DNA from: Diphasiastrum complanatum
Lineage: Eukaryota; Streptophyta; Lycopodiopsida; Lycopodiales; Lycopodiaceae
Assembly: GCA_029204225.1 (NCBI GenBank)
Contig: CM055100.1
Location: 6,499,165 to 6,563,164 of the forward strand
DNA length: 64,000 nt
Reading direction: 5' to 3'
Shown: piece after piece, positions 1-9,579 of the stretch
Numbering within the stretch: the stretch's first letter is position 1
Layout of the letters: each line of letters starts with the position of its first letter
Notes under the pieces: model-generated
The model's input: only the letters and a program-made list of their open reading frames with translations
The model's database searches: none
Told to the model about the DNA's origin: nothing
Translations under genes and position numbers: made by a program

Positions 1-198
1 CATGTGTAGAGCCTTCTTGGCCCTCTTGTCATACCTCAATTGATCTTGTTGTGTTGCTGGTCTCTCCTTCAAGCCTACAACAATATCCAAAACATCATTC
101 ATCTCAAGAAGTGACTCTATCCTTACTTTCCATAATGAATAGTTACTTGAGGTAAGTCTATCATTGGCTTCCAACATGACTCCAATTGAGGTTGCCAT
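1..198 (-). pseudogene. Partial copia gag N-terminus (element D), cut by the window edge
   Basis: Reading the minus strand from an ATG at 198-196 gives an open frame of 66 codons to the window edge. The residues match the gag start of the intact copia elements here: a short leader, then a SNYSLWKVRIESLL block (DUF4219/UBN2-type copia gag), then a basic stretch. Gag packages element RNA in cytoplasmic particles. No stop is visible in the part present, so intactness cannot be judged. The gag pairs with the PBS at 787-798 and the LTR piece at 799-837, all on the minus strand. Confidence 0.85.
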
Positions 199-786
199 GT
201 AGCAATGACCTGATCTTCTCTTTCAACCTGCTTCAATGCACAAAGCACTCCTTTGAACAACAACAAATGCTTTCAAAAGAAATCACCAAGATTTGAAACT
301 ATCTCACAAATTCTCTTCTAGCACTTATCCAACCAAATCAACACATAGAATCATGGAATCTTGATCAACCTATAATCTATCCTCAATCTAATGACTTTTG
401 CCACTTCCTAAGATTGAAACACACTCAAATGAGGTCCAGCAACCTCACTATCTAGAGATCCAATCAAAATTAGGGTTTTGACAAAATCACAAAAAATTAA
501 CTATTCCAAATCTACATGCAAATGTTGAAAATTTGATATGCAATCTATAAGCCACCACTTAGGCTAAACCAATGATCCAAAAATCGGCCAAATCCAGTAT
601 GTGAATTCAAAAATAGGAATTGAACAAGTATATTGACCTATTTAGTGTTTTGATCTACAAAAGATCCAATCTACAAAAGCAAAAAATCCGATTTTGGTGT
701 AGAATCCTCTCTAGCATGCTAGAGACTTGATATCTTCACCAAATCATTGATAGATATGATTTTCTCCTTCATAACCTGAAACACAA
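199..786 (-). other. Untranslated leader of element D
   Basis: AT-rich stretch between the minus-strand PBS and the gag ATG, with no credible ORF. About 590 bases is normal for the copia leaders in this window (800-1160 bases in A1, B and C). I see no other feature in it. Confidence 0.6.
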
Positions 787-798
787 GCTCTGATACCA
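787..798 (-). other. Primer-binding site of element D
   Basis: The minus strand reads TGGTATCAGAGC, the sequence complementary to the 3' end of initiator tRNA-Met that primes minus-strand cDNA in plant copia elements. It directly follows an LTR end (...CTTTCACA). The same 12 bases follow the LTRs of A1, A2, B, C and the minus-strand element at 33.6 kb. Confidence 0.9.
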
Positions 799-837
799 TG
801 TGAAAGATTTTAGATCCTTAAGATCTAGCTTTTGGAC
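799..837 (-). repeat. 3' tip of the 5' LTR of element D, truncated
   Basis: Plus-strand TGTGAAAGAT.. is the reverse complement of an LTR end. About 35 bases resemble the end of LTR G at 16075-16107 (both have GATCTTAAGGATCT followed by TCTTTCACA on the element strand), so D and G belong to related families. The rest of the LTR is missing, and unrelated sequence begins near 838. Confidence 0.7.
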
Positions 838-1180
838 CAACGTTTGATAGGCCACCACTGGAATGGCAGTTCCCTCAGGGATAGCTGGTGGTGCGAAGTC
901 ATTGAAGTCCACAATTTACAACTGTTCCTTCATAGCGGAACGTGCTGCTTGTGAATCTACTATAGCCTCATCCTTCTTGGCTTTGAGGGTATTGATGGTT
1001 TGTTGCATGTTGGATACCTTCAGTTGGAGCTGGTTCTGGAGATGGATTAACATTTGCTGTTGTTGATTGTAATTCGTGAGGTTTTGGATCTGCAACTGTT
1101 GTTGTTTGATTTCCTCCTCCAACCTTGTTTTTTCTTTCTGAAGGCCCACCATAGCACCATCGTCAAATTGTCACATAGTG
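838..1180 (-). pseudogene. Coiled-coil ORF fragment, probably gypsy-element derived
   Basis: The minus strand has an open frame at 1152-916 (78 codons, stop at 918-916). It is rich in Gln, Leu, Lys and Glu with heptad-like spacing, so it is probably a coiled coil. After the stop the same frame stays readable to about 840, with a Pro-rich stretch (FAPPAIPEGTAIP). It resembles in style the coiled-coil parts of ORF-X in E and Q, but I cannot show homology by eye. It abuts the plus-strand ORF-X piece F near 1180-1195, so the two are head-to-head. Function is not recognised. Confidence 0.4.
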
Positions 1181-1194
1181 TGTTGTCCCCCTAG

Positions 1195-1650
1195 GGTGCC
1201 GAATATATTGTATTGGAGCTCATTCACCAACCATACCACGCCACAACGGAACAACACGCAAAATTACAACAATCATACATTGCTTCCGTCGAGGCCCTAA
1301 ACCAGCACATAGCCACCCTGGAAGAATGCTTAAAGGCTGCTGCCCAGTCGACACCGTCGGTTCTTGTAGAGCACGCCCAATTTCATGATTTGGGGCACCA
1401 CTTTGATGGACCTGATGGTGGAGATGGCGCAGGATTTCAACAGCCTCCTCCTGCAACTCAAGGCTTCGCATTTCAAAGCCAACCCTTGGGGCAAGGAGCT
1501 CAAACACCAACCAATCCATCGGGCTCTGGGGGTACTAGCTCCCAACATTTTCTTTTCTCTTCCACCGCTTCTAACCCCCTCGACACCACTAACTCCACCT
1601 TCATTCCATGACACTATTCACCTGAATCACAATGCACAACAAAAGCTAAC
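1195..1650 (+). pseudogene. ORF-X (element F), first part, split by element B
   Basis: The plus-strand frame opens just after a TAG at 1192-1194 and runs to TGA at 1609-1611. It then continues open in the same frame to 1650, where element B is inserted. The first part looks like a coiled coil (EALNQHIATLEECLKAAAQ). It is followed by a Gly/Pro/Gln/Ser linker (about 1420-1600). The frame continues at 14250 on the other side of B. No ATG fits the start, so this is the interior of a longer gene. Function is unknown; it is a downstream gypsy ORF by comparison with E. Confidence 0.5.
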
Positions 1651-2094
1651 TGTTAAAAATTCACAATTCTAGCTTGACTAGTTTTGGTCATATGACTTGT
1701 AAATAGTTAGATGGTCATGATGTGGCCTTTCACACGTGCCAAATAGAATAGGATTCCATTCATAAGGATGTTCTCAAGTAGACCTAAGTGTTAGAACCTT
1801 TGGAATGAGTCCAAATTATGCTTAGATACAAGGAAGAAAAAATAGGAGCTATTTTTGGTAATTTTTGCATTGTTGAGGGATCTCCAAGATTCCAACCCTA
1901 ACTTGGTAGGGATGAAAGATCCACCAAAATTAGCATTAGGGATAGGTTTAGGGCTACTCACACCTGTCCAAAACCGTGATGGATCATGTATATATAGGTG
2001 ATGATATCTCACCAAAATCAATCAAGCAATTTCATGTTTTTTCTCTCATAATGGTGCAATTGCTCTCTATGTTCACAATTGTTTGAGTACTTGT
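1651..2094 (+). repeat. 5' LTR of B, left part
   Basis: Matches 13563-14006 of the 3' LTR. A TATA-like GTATATATAGG lies at 1989-1998, followed by the likely transcript start region. A G-box core CACGTG is at 1733-1738. The LTR is interrupted at the TSD CTTGT (2090-2094) of A1 and resumes at 8531. Confidence 0.95.
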
Positions 2095-2749
2095 TGTGAA
2101 AATTGTCAACATTTCCTAGCTAGTTTGAGGCCTAAATTGGCTAAAATTGTAAATAGTTTTGGTTCTGGAGTTTCACACGTGTGAACCAGGCCACAATGTT
2201 TTTATTTACTGTATTTTTTCAGTATGATGAAGTGTCAAACTTCATACCCTTCAAAATGAGACCATTTTGATGTATTTTGGTCATATAAGCCATTTTTGGC
2301 TATTTTTCCTATATAGGGAATATCTAGGGTCAAGTACCTTCTAGAGAGAGGAGAGAGAGTCATCTTCCTCATCCATAAATAGTAGGGAAGTCGTGGAGAA
2401 CAGGTTGGAGAAACCTTTTGTATGCTTCATTGAGATCAATAGATCATTGTCATTGTTTCTTCCTCCATTGAGAGCATTGTTGTGTGTATTGTCTTCAAGC
2501 TATTGTGTATGATCTTAGGTGCTTTCCAAAAGTGATAGGCTGATGTATTATGGACTGTATAATGCTATTTTGGGCCGCACTTGATGTTTATGGAAGTTTC
2601 CATTTGTGATAAATGCTTTTTGATCAAGTTCTTTGCATTCTAGGTAGCATAGAATGTGTTGCCAATTCCTAGCTTATGTAGTTTGGAGTGCAAGCATTCA
2701 AGCCAATGATCTTGGAGTTTAGATCCACTTAGGATCTGTATTTTTCACA
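2095..2749 (+). repeat. 5' LTR of A1
   Basis: Starts TGTGAAAATTGTC and ends TTTTTCACA immediately before the PBS. It carries the perfect palindrome TTCACACGTGTGAA at 2172-2185 and a TATA-like CTATATAG near 2309-2316. Both the A1 3' LTR and A2 read TTTGCACGTGTGAA at the palindrome site. Confidence 0.95.
2172..2185. promoter_or_regulatory. G-box palindrome in A1 5' LTR
   Basis: TTCACACGTGTGAA is a perfect 14-base palindrome centred on CACGTG, the G-box bound by plant bHLH and bZIP factors. It lies about 130 bases upstream of the TATA-like element, a plausible enhancer position. A regulatory role is inferred from position and recurrence only. Confidence 0.5.
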
Positions 2750-2761
2750 TGGTATCAGAGC
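2750..2761 (+). other. Primer-binding site of A1
   Basis: TGGTATCAGAGC directly abuts the LTR end CA and is complementary to the initiator tRNA-Met 3' end. Confidence 0.95.
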
Positions 2762-3921
2762 TGGTTGGCTTCTATTTACAGTAAGTATTCCATTTTTGGT
2801 GATATTTGGATGTTTGATCAAGTTCTAGCATGATTTTGCATTGCTTTGTTGATCAAATCTTACTAACCTTTGTTTTGTGAGTTGAACTTGTGGATCAAAA
2901 GCATATTTCAGGTCTATTGAAGATCAGAGGCTGAAAAGAAACTATTTTGGATCAGATCATAACACCTAATCATTTGTGATTGTGAGGCTTGTGCATATTC
3001 AATACTAACAATGTTCTTTTCAATCCTATTGTTGACAATCTCCATTCTTGGATGAACACTCTCCTTAAGTGGATGAAACTTCTCCTTAAGTGGATGACAA
3101 ATGCTCTTTTGAGTGAGTTGTAATTCTCCTAAAGGCTGAGCAAAGCTCCCATTTGGATGAAAGATCCCCTTTTTTGGGTGAACATATTGTAAGCTCCATT
3201 GTGAAGAGCATATTGTAAAGATTGTCATCAATTTTGGCATAAATTTTGGTGTACTTTGTTGAGCATGTAAGTAACTCTCCTTATGTAATTTGATTGGAGC
3301 ATTTGCTGGAAGGTGTTAACCATTATGCAAGTGTGTTTTCAGGTTCTTAACAGGTTGAGGAACATTCTCATGTGAAGTGATCTTAGATCTACATCTAAAC
3401 ACCAAGATTTGACAAGACAGTGAAGCTAGTCTTGTGATTCACTAAGTGTGCTCATTCATTCACCTCTAAATCTTGTATTTATCACTTGCTGGAGTTTATA
3501 AACTTTTAGAAGTGTGGTTTACATGTGGTTTTACAGGTTGAATCAATATCTTAGTGTGTTGATCATATGTTGATCAAGTTTGTTCATTACTAGGTAATCT
3601 TGGCATCCTAGTTTTGGGTATTTTCTAAGAATGCAAGTAACTCTTCACACCATAACTTGATTTGGTCACTTGCTGGAAAGTTTGAGAGCTTAAGCAAGAG
3701 TGTGTTCAGGTTGGTTTGATTTTGTAATCCATTCTTAGTGTGTGCAAAGTGTTGCATGTGTTTCAATCTTCCTTTCTATGCTTGGAAACCATCTAGGTTC
3801 AAGATAGAAGTGTTTTAGGGTCCTAAATCTTCATAGATCTCTTTATCTATCATTTGTTGAGAGAAAAGTGAGTGCTAAGTGCTTTAGGACAGAACCTAAA
3901 AGTTGAAGAAACATTAGAATC
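2762..3921 (+). other. Long untranslated leader of A1 with about 183-base repeats
   Basis: 1160 bases with no credible plus-strand ORF. TTGCTGGA recurs at 3303, 3486 and 3670, spaced 183 and 184 bases, each followed about 30-45 bases later by CAGGTT. Units begin with GTAAGTAACTC or GCAAGTAACTC. A donor-like GTAAGTATT follows the PBS near 2780. This looks like a diverged three-unit tandem repeat and could include splice signals. Confidence 0.55.
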
Positions 3922-6900
3922 ATGGCTTCCAATGGTGGGATCATGCTAGAGTCTAGTGAAAGGTTGAGTTCATCAAACTACTCTACTTGGAAAGTGAGGA
4001 TGGAGTCCTTACTTGAGTTGAATGAACTCATGGACATAGTTGCAGAAATTGAAGAGAGACCTCTCACACTTCAAGAGCAACAAAGGTTTGATAAGAAGGC
4101 CAAAAGGGCTCTTCATATCATTAAAATGAATGTTACAAATGAACTTCTCAAGGAAGTTGGAAAGTGTCAAAGTGCAAGTGAGGCATGGAATGCCTTAAAG
4201 AAGCTCTTTGAATCAAAGTCCACATCTAGGGTATTGACCCTAAGGAGACAAATATTTTCTAGTAGGCAAAGAGAGGGTGAAAGTGCTCATGCATTTATCT
4301 TGAGAGTTAAGTCCCTAAGTGATGATTTAGCATGCATTGATGAGAACATAAAAGATGGTGAAATAGTCCAAGTTATGTTGAATGGTTTGCTAAATGAACA
4401 TGCTAACCTTGTGCAAAGTTTTGCCATTCAAAGAGTCTTGCCAAGTGTGGTTGACTTGCAAGAAATCTTATTGGCTGAAGAACATAGGTTGCAATCAAAG
4501 CTTGATGGTGCATCCTTGCAAGGTGGAGGTGAAGAGGCTTTCTTCACAAAAGGCAAATTCAAGGGCAAAGGTAAAGGCAAAGGGAAATGGTCCAAAGGTG
4601 GTAACTTTGATCATGATGATCACTCTTCCTCTTCCTCTTCTACTAAGAACAATAAGTCAAAGTTCAAGTGCTTTTATTGTGGGATAAAAGGTCATTTTGC
4701 AAATGAATGTTATAAGAAGAAAAGAGAGCAAGGAGAGAGGCAAGGAAATCTTACAATAGATGAGGAAGAACATAACACATGTGAATCACTTGTTATGACT
4801 TCAAGTTTGTTAGCCAACATAGATGATAATGATCCTTGGTGGATTGATAGTGGAGCCTCATCTCACATGACAAGACATAAGGAATACTTTACATCCTTAT
4901 TGTCTTATGAGGGAGAAGGTAACATCATCTACACTGCAAATGATGGTCAATGTGACATCAAAGGCATAGGTACTATTCCTATTTCCCTTTCAACAAATAG
5001 GAAAGCAAATCTTGAAAATGTTTTGTACATTCCTTCAATCACTAAGAATTTGCTTAGTGTAAGTCAAATGATTGACAAAGGACTTGATGTGGAGTTCATT
5101 GGAGATGCATGTTTGATAAGTAAATGTGGATCCTTGATTGCTCAAGGTAGGAGGCATGGTAAACTTTTCAAGCTTGATGCATGTGTGATCTCTAATCATG
5201 AAGGATGTATGGCTAGGGAGCAATTGACAAACCAAGAAGTTTGGCACAAGAGGTTGGGCCATCCCAACTTCAAATCTTTGGAGGTAATGGCAAAGAAAGA
5301 GCTTGTTCTTGGTCTCCCTAAAAGTCTTGTTGCAAACAATAGTGTTTGTGAACATTGTGCCTTGTCCAAATCTCATAGACTTGCTTATTCTAGATCTACT
5401 TCTAGATCTAAAGAAGCTTTTCAACTTGTGCATTCTGATATTCATTCTTCTAGTACAACTAGCAATGGTGGGGCAAAGATGTATGCAACTTTCATTGATG
5501 ACTTTAGTAGGTATACTTGGATCTATCTTCTTAAAAGTAAGGATGAAGTGTTTGCTGCATTTGTCAAGTTCAAGAATGAAATGGAAAACCAATTCAATAC
5601 AAAGATCAAATGCTTAAGATCTGATAATGGAGGGGAATACACCTCAAATAGGTTCAAAGACTTTTGTATAGCACATGGGATTAAGAGGGAGATGTCTAGT
5701 CCTAGGACTCCACAACAGAATGGAATGGCCGAGAGGAAGAATAGAACCCTTTGTGAATGTGCCAAGGCAATGAGACTACATGCTAATCTTGCTAAGTCTT
5801 TTTGGGGGGAAGCTTTAGCATGTGCTAACTATCTATGTAATAGATGGACAAGTGCTTCCTTGGATGGTAAAACTCCTCATGAGGTTCTTTATGGTAGAAG
5901 GCCGAGTGTCAAGCATTGTAGGATCTTTGGATGTACATGTTTTGTCAATATCACACTTGATGATAGAACTAAAGAAGATCCTTCATCAAAGAAGGGTGTG
6001 TTTGTTGGCTATAGTGAAGTAAGCAAGGCTTACAAAGTGTACATTCCTTCTACAAAGAAAGTTGTCATAAGTAGGGATGTCATCTTTCATGAAGAGAATG
6101 TTTCCAATGTTGTTGATGTTGATGTTGATGTGCCTACTAATCATCATGATGTGCAAGATGTCTTGGATGAAGATGGAGATGCCACTCCAAAGCAAACTTC
6201 AAGGAAGACTCAAAGGCAAAGGGCTAAGCCATCAAGGCTAACCTATGATGAAAAAGGAAAGCAAGTGGTGGACAACTCTAACTTTGCTTTTCTTACCTCT
6301 TTTGATGAACCAACTTGTGTAGGTGAAGCAATTCAAAAGAAGGAATGGATCCAAGCCATGGATCATGAGCATCAAGCGCTCATCAAAAGCAACACATGGA
6401 GGTTGGTAAAGCTTCCAAAGGACAAGAAGGCAATTGGTTGTAAGTGGATCTTCAAGATCAAGACAAATCAAGATGGATCAATCAACAAGTACAAGGCAAG
6501 GTTGGTGGCAAAGGGGTATGCTCAAGAATATGGTATTGACTATGATGAGACCTTTGCAACCGTGGCAAAGATGGTAACTATTCGAATCCTAATCTCTCTT
6601 GCAACTCTTTATGATTGGGATATGTGGCAAATGGATGTTACTAATGCCTTCTTGAATGGTGATCTTGAAGAAGATATTTACATGGAGCAACCCGAGGGCT
6701 ATGTTTCACATGATGAGCCTAATCATGTGTGCTATCTCCAAAAGAGTTTGTATGGGCTAAAGCAAGCACCAAGGAGTTGGTATGCTAAGCTCAATTCCTT
6801 CTTACTTTCTCAAAACTTTGTTATGAGTGAGTATGATCATTCTCTCTACTTTAGATTGAATGAAAATGATATCACTTTACTTTTGATCTATGTTGATGAC

Positions 6901-7875
6901 ATTATCTTAAGTGGTGGTAACAATCTAGATATAGATGAAATCAAGATGGCACTCAAAAGAGAGTTTGAAATTCAAGATCTTGGTAAACTTCATTATATCT
7001 TAGGAATAGAGATTATTAGAACTTCTAAATCTACATTCATATGTCAAGAAAAGTATGTTAACTCTATTCTAAAAAGGTTTCATATGGAAGATTGTAAAGT
7101 TGTTTCTACTCCTATGGAATCAAATGTAAAGCTAACTACAAGAAGTAATGAAAGATCCTTCAAGGACATTACTCTCTATAGAAAGCTAATAGGATCTCTT
7201 ATATGGTTAACCATCACAAGACCTGATCTAAGCTTTGTGGTTGGTAAACTAAGTCAATTTATGCAAGATCCTAGTGAGGCTCATTGGAAGCTAGGAAAGA
7301 GAGTACTTAGATACATCTCGGGATCTAGAGATTTTGGCATCTTGTATGGAGGTACTACACCTAACCTTTGTGGATTTTCAGATTCAGATTTTGCAGGTGA
7401 TCAAATGGATAGGAAGTCAACAAGTGCCTTTTCAATCTATCTTGGAGATGGAGTGGTCTCATGGCTATCAAAGAAGCAACCAACTATCTCTCTATCTTCC
7501 ACCGAAGCCGAGTACAAGGCATTAACAACATGCACCAAGGAGATTCTTTGGATCAAGAGGATGTTATTGGATCTTCACTTGCTGGAACCAGAGAAGACTC
7601 CAATCATACTTTGTGATAACCTTTCAGCCCAAAGCTTGGCAAGCAATCCTGTTTTTCATGCAAGGAGCAAGCACATTGAGATTGCTCACCATTTTGTGAG
7701 AGATCAAGTCATTGCCAAAGAGGTGGAGCTTCAACATGTCTCTTCAAAGGAGTGTGTGGCTGATATCTTCACCAAACCATTGGGAAAGGACCTATATTTA
7801 ATGCATAGATCTAATCTTGGAATGTGCTCAAAGACTATGTTGAAACTAGCATCCAATGTTGAAGAGGGAGTGTGA
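3922..7875 (+). CDS. Copia gag-pol polyprotein of A1 (1317 aa)
   Basis: One open frame encodes the whole retrotransposition machinery in copia order: gag, protease, integrase, RT, RNase H. Gag starts with a SNYSTWKVRMESLL block and has a zinc knuckle CFYCGIKGHFANEC at residues 250-263. The protease motif DSG is at 309-311. Integrase has the zinc residues H442, H447, C476, C479 and catalytic D506, D568, E604 (DX35E). RT has YVDD at 990-993. RNase H has SDSD near 1154 and an EAE at 1195-1197. Length is typical of plant copia, so it may be functional. The ETFAPVAK block has Thr at 880 where Pro is usual. The stop TGA lies inside the 3' LTR. The ATG is the first that leads into the conserved gag start. 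Confidence 0.95.
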   Translation: MASNGGIMLESSERLSSSNYSTWKVRMESLLELNELMDIVAEIEERPLTLQEQQRFDKKAKRALHIIKMNVTNELLKEVGKCQSASEAWNALKKLFESKSTSRVLTLRRQIFSSRQREGESAHAFILRVKSLSDDLACIDENIKDGEIVQVMLNGLLNEHANLVQSFAIQRVLPSVVDLQEILLAEEHRLQSKLDGASLQGGGEEAFFTKGKFKGKGKGKGKWSKGGNFDHDDHSSSSSSTKNNKSKFKCFYCGIKGHFANECYKKKREQGERQGNLTIDEEEHNTCESLVMTSSLLANIDDNDPWWIDSGASSHMTRHKEYFTSLLSYEGEGNIIYTANDGQCDIKGIGTIPISLSTNRKANLENVLYIPSITKNLLSVSQMIDKGLDVEFIGDACLISKCGSLIAQGRRHGKLFKLDACVISNHEGCMAREQLTNQEVWHKRLGHPNFKSLEVMAKKELVLGLPKSLVANNSVCEHCALSKSHRLAYSRSTSRSKEAFQLVHSDIHSSSTTSNGGAKMYATFIDDFSRYTWIYLLKSKDEVFAAFVKFKNEMENQFNTKIKCLRSDNGGEYTSNRFKDFCIAHGIKREMSSPRTPQQNGMAERKNRTLCECAKAMRLHANLAKSFWGEALACANYLCNRWTSASLDGKTPHEVLYGRRPSVKHCRIFGCTCFVNITLDDRTKEDPSSKKGVFVGYSEVSKAYKVYIPSTKKVVISRDVIFHEENVSNVVDVDVDVPTNHHDVQDVLDEDGDATPKQTSRKTQRQRAKPSRLTYDEKGKQVVDNSNFAFLTSFDEPTCVGEAIQKKEWIQAMDHEHQALIKSNTWRLVKLPKDKKAIGCKWIFKIKTNQDGSINKYKARLVAKGYAQEYGIDYDETFATVAKMVTIRILISLATLYDWDMWQMDVTNAFLNGDLEEDIYMEQPEGYVSHDEPNHVCYLQKSLYGLKQAPRSWYAKLNSFLLSQNFVMSEYDHSLYFRLNENDITLLLIYVDDIILSGGNNLDIDEIKMALKREFEIQDLGKLHYILGIEIIRTSKSTFICQEKYVNSILKRFHMEDCKVVSTPMESNVKLTTRSNERSFKDITLYRKLIGSLIWLTITRPDLSFVVGKLSQFMQDPSEAHWKLGKRVLRYISGSRDFGILYGGTTPNLCGFSDSDFAGDQMDRKSTSAFSIYLGDGVVSWLSKKQPTISLSSTEAEYKALTTCTKEILWIKRMLLDLHLLEPEKTPIILCDNLSAQSLASNPVFHARSKHIEIAHHFVRDQVIAKEVELQHVSSKECVADIFTKPLGKDLYLMHRSNLGMCSKTMLKLASNVEEGV
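7859..7870 (+). other. Polypurine tract of A1, inside the coding frame
   Basis: TTGAAGAGGGAG directly precedes the 3' LTR and is translated as the last codons of the polyprotein (EEGV with the first LTR bases). PPTs prime plus-strand cDNA. Confidence 0.8.
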
Positions 7876-8525
7876 AAATTGTCAACATTTCCTAGCTAGT
7901 TTGAGACCTAAATTGGCTAAAATTGTAAATAGTTTTGGTTCTGGAGTTTTGCACGTGTGAACCAGGCCACAATGTTTTTATTTACTGTATTTTTTCAGTA
8001 TGATGAAGTGTCAAACTTCATACCCTTCAAAATGAGACCATTTTGATGTATTTTGGTCATATAAGCCATTTTTAGCTATTTTTTCTATATAGGGAATATC
8101 TAGGGTCAAGTACCTTCTAGAGAGAGGAGAGAGAGTCATCTTCCTCATCCATAAATAGTAGGGAAGTCGTGGAGAACAGGTTGGAGAAACCTTTTGTATG
8201 CTTCATTGAGATCAATAGATCATTGTCATTGTTTCTTCCTCCATTGAGAGCATTGTTGTGTGTATTGTCTTCAAGCTATTGTGTATGATCTTAGGTGCTT
8301 TCCAAAAGTGATAGGCTGATGTATTATGGACTGTATAATGCTATTTTGGGCCGCACTTGATGTTTATGGAAGTTTCCATTTGTGATAAATGCTTTTTGAT
8401 CAAGTTCTTTGCATTCTAGGTAGCATAGAATGTGTTGCCAATTCCTAGCTTATGTAGTTTGGAGTGCAAGCATTCAAGCCAATGATCTTGGAGTTTAGAT
8501 CCACTTAGGATCTGTATTTTTCACA
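7871..8525 (+). repeat. 3' LTR of A1
   Basis: 655 bases, same ends as the 5' LTR. Differences seen by eye: GAGACC for GAGGCC, TG for CA at the palindrome edge, TTAGC for TTGGC, and one T for C before the TATA-like site. G-box core at 7952-7957. Confidence 0.95.
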
Positions 8526-8768
8526 CTTGTGATTACTAATGATTATAGGATTGAATGTAGGCCTGGTGTACAGTACTCAGACTGTGGGAGGCCGTACTTT
8601 CACACGTGTGAAGCCTTCTTCAAGGATTTGGGCCATTTAGTGAGGTTCAAGCATAGATTTTTGATGGATTTTGATGGTTCAACTTGTGCTAATCTTATGA
8701 AATCATAATCTATTGTTTCCCTCATCATTTCAAGTGTTTTAGGATCCTTATTTGCTGTAATTTTTACA
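8526..8768 (+). repeat. 5' LTR of B, right part
   Basis: The first five bases are the A1 target duplication CTTGT. The remainder matches 14007-14244 of the B 3' LTR with one mismatch seen. It ends TTTTTACA at 8768, directly before the PBS. Confidence 0.95.
8599..8612. promoter_or_regulatory. G-box palindrome in B 5' LTR
   Basis: TTCACACGTGTGAA, identical to the A1 site. The 3' LTR of B carries it at 14075-14088. In B it lies downstream of the TATA-like element, so it would be in transcribed LTR sequence. Confidence 0.45.
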
Positions 8769-8780
8769 TGGTATCAGAGC
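8769..8780 (+). other. Primer-binding site of B
   Basis: TGGTATCAGAGC, flush with the LTR end. Confidence 0.95.
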
Positions 8781-9579
8781 CTAAAGGCTGAAATGAGCTA
8801 AATCCTTGGTTTTCATTCAATTTGATCACAATTTTTGATCTAAATCTTGTGTAGATTGGATCTTAGCATCTAGTATTGATTCTAGAACTCAAAGTGAGTC
8901 AAATACATTGGAGATTGGTGTTGTGTGACCTCATTTTCAGGTGTTTAGGTGTCTAAAACCAGAGGCAAAGTTGAATTCAATTCACATTACCAAGATAGCA
9001 AGTTTTGCTTGCTCCAAGCATTGATTTCTAATTGAGTTTTGGAGGTGATTTCATAGAGGAGGCTTTCTAGCATTCAAGGAGAGTGAAGATCAGAGTTTTG
9101 GGGACTCTTCAAGGCTGTTCTAAGGTGTAGTAGGCACCTCCTAAAGTGATTTAGGTTCAGTCCAACCATTGCTTGACTTATGCACCAAATTAGATCAATT
9201 TTTCATCAATTTTGATCATTTTTTGCTTGCGATTGAATAATAGATTGTGTTGCATCCTCATTAAGTTCCATTTAGATATTTTACAAGTGATTTTGGAAGT
9301 ATATTAGGTTGCTGAAATTCACTCTTGATCAGATCATTTGGAAGCTTTAATGTTCTTCATAGAAAGAGGGGCAATTCTACTAGTATTGTCTACTTTAATC
9401 AAGCAAGTGCATTGTTTCTAGTATTCTATGATTTGATTTTGTTAGAGATCATTCTTAGATCTTTATAGGAAGTCTATTACTGATCTTTTCAGGTCCCTAA
9501 GAAGTGGGATAAGGTAGACCTTCAATCAAATCAATAGAAGTAACCTTCATTTGTGTCAAGTCCTTGATTAGGAGACTAG
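8781..9579 (+). other. Untranslated leader of B
   Basis: About 800 bases between PBS and gag ATG, AT-rich, no credible ORF or repeat seen. Confidence 0.7.

Larger units (their letters stand above)
2095..8525 (+). mobile_element. Copia LTR retrotransposon A1, full length
   Basis: Two 655-base LTRs (TGTGAAAA...TTTTTCACA) flank a PBS, a leader, one 1317-codon frame and a PPT. The target duplication CTTGT is at 2090-2094 and 8526-8530. Five differences between the LTRs are visible by eye. A1 sits inside the 5' LTR of B, so it is younger than B. A nearly identical copy, A2, lies at 42974. Confidence 0.97.

Noticed and set aside
863-1066. 67-codon plus-strand ORF
   Set aside because: Antisense shadow of the coiled-coil frame at 1152-916.
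2914-3240. 108-codon minus-strand ORF in the A1 leader and its twin at 43793-44119
   Set aside because: Composition follows simple leader repeats, antisense to the element, no recognisable domain.
5035-5592. 185-codon minus-strand ORF inside A1, also present in A2 (45914-46471)
   Set aside because: Antisense to the integrase region; its persistence is explained by A1 and A2 being nearly identical copies.
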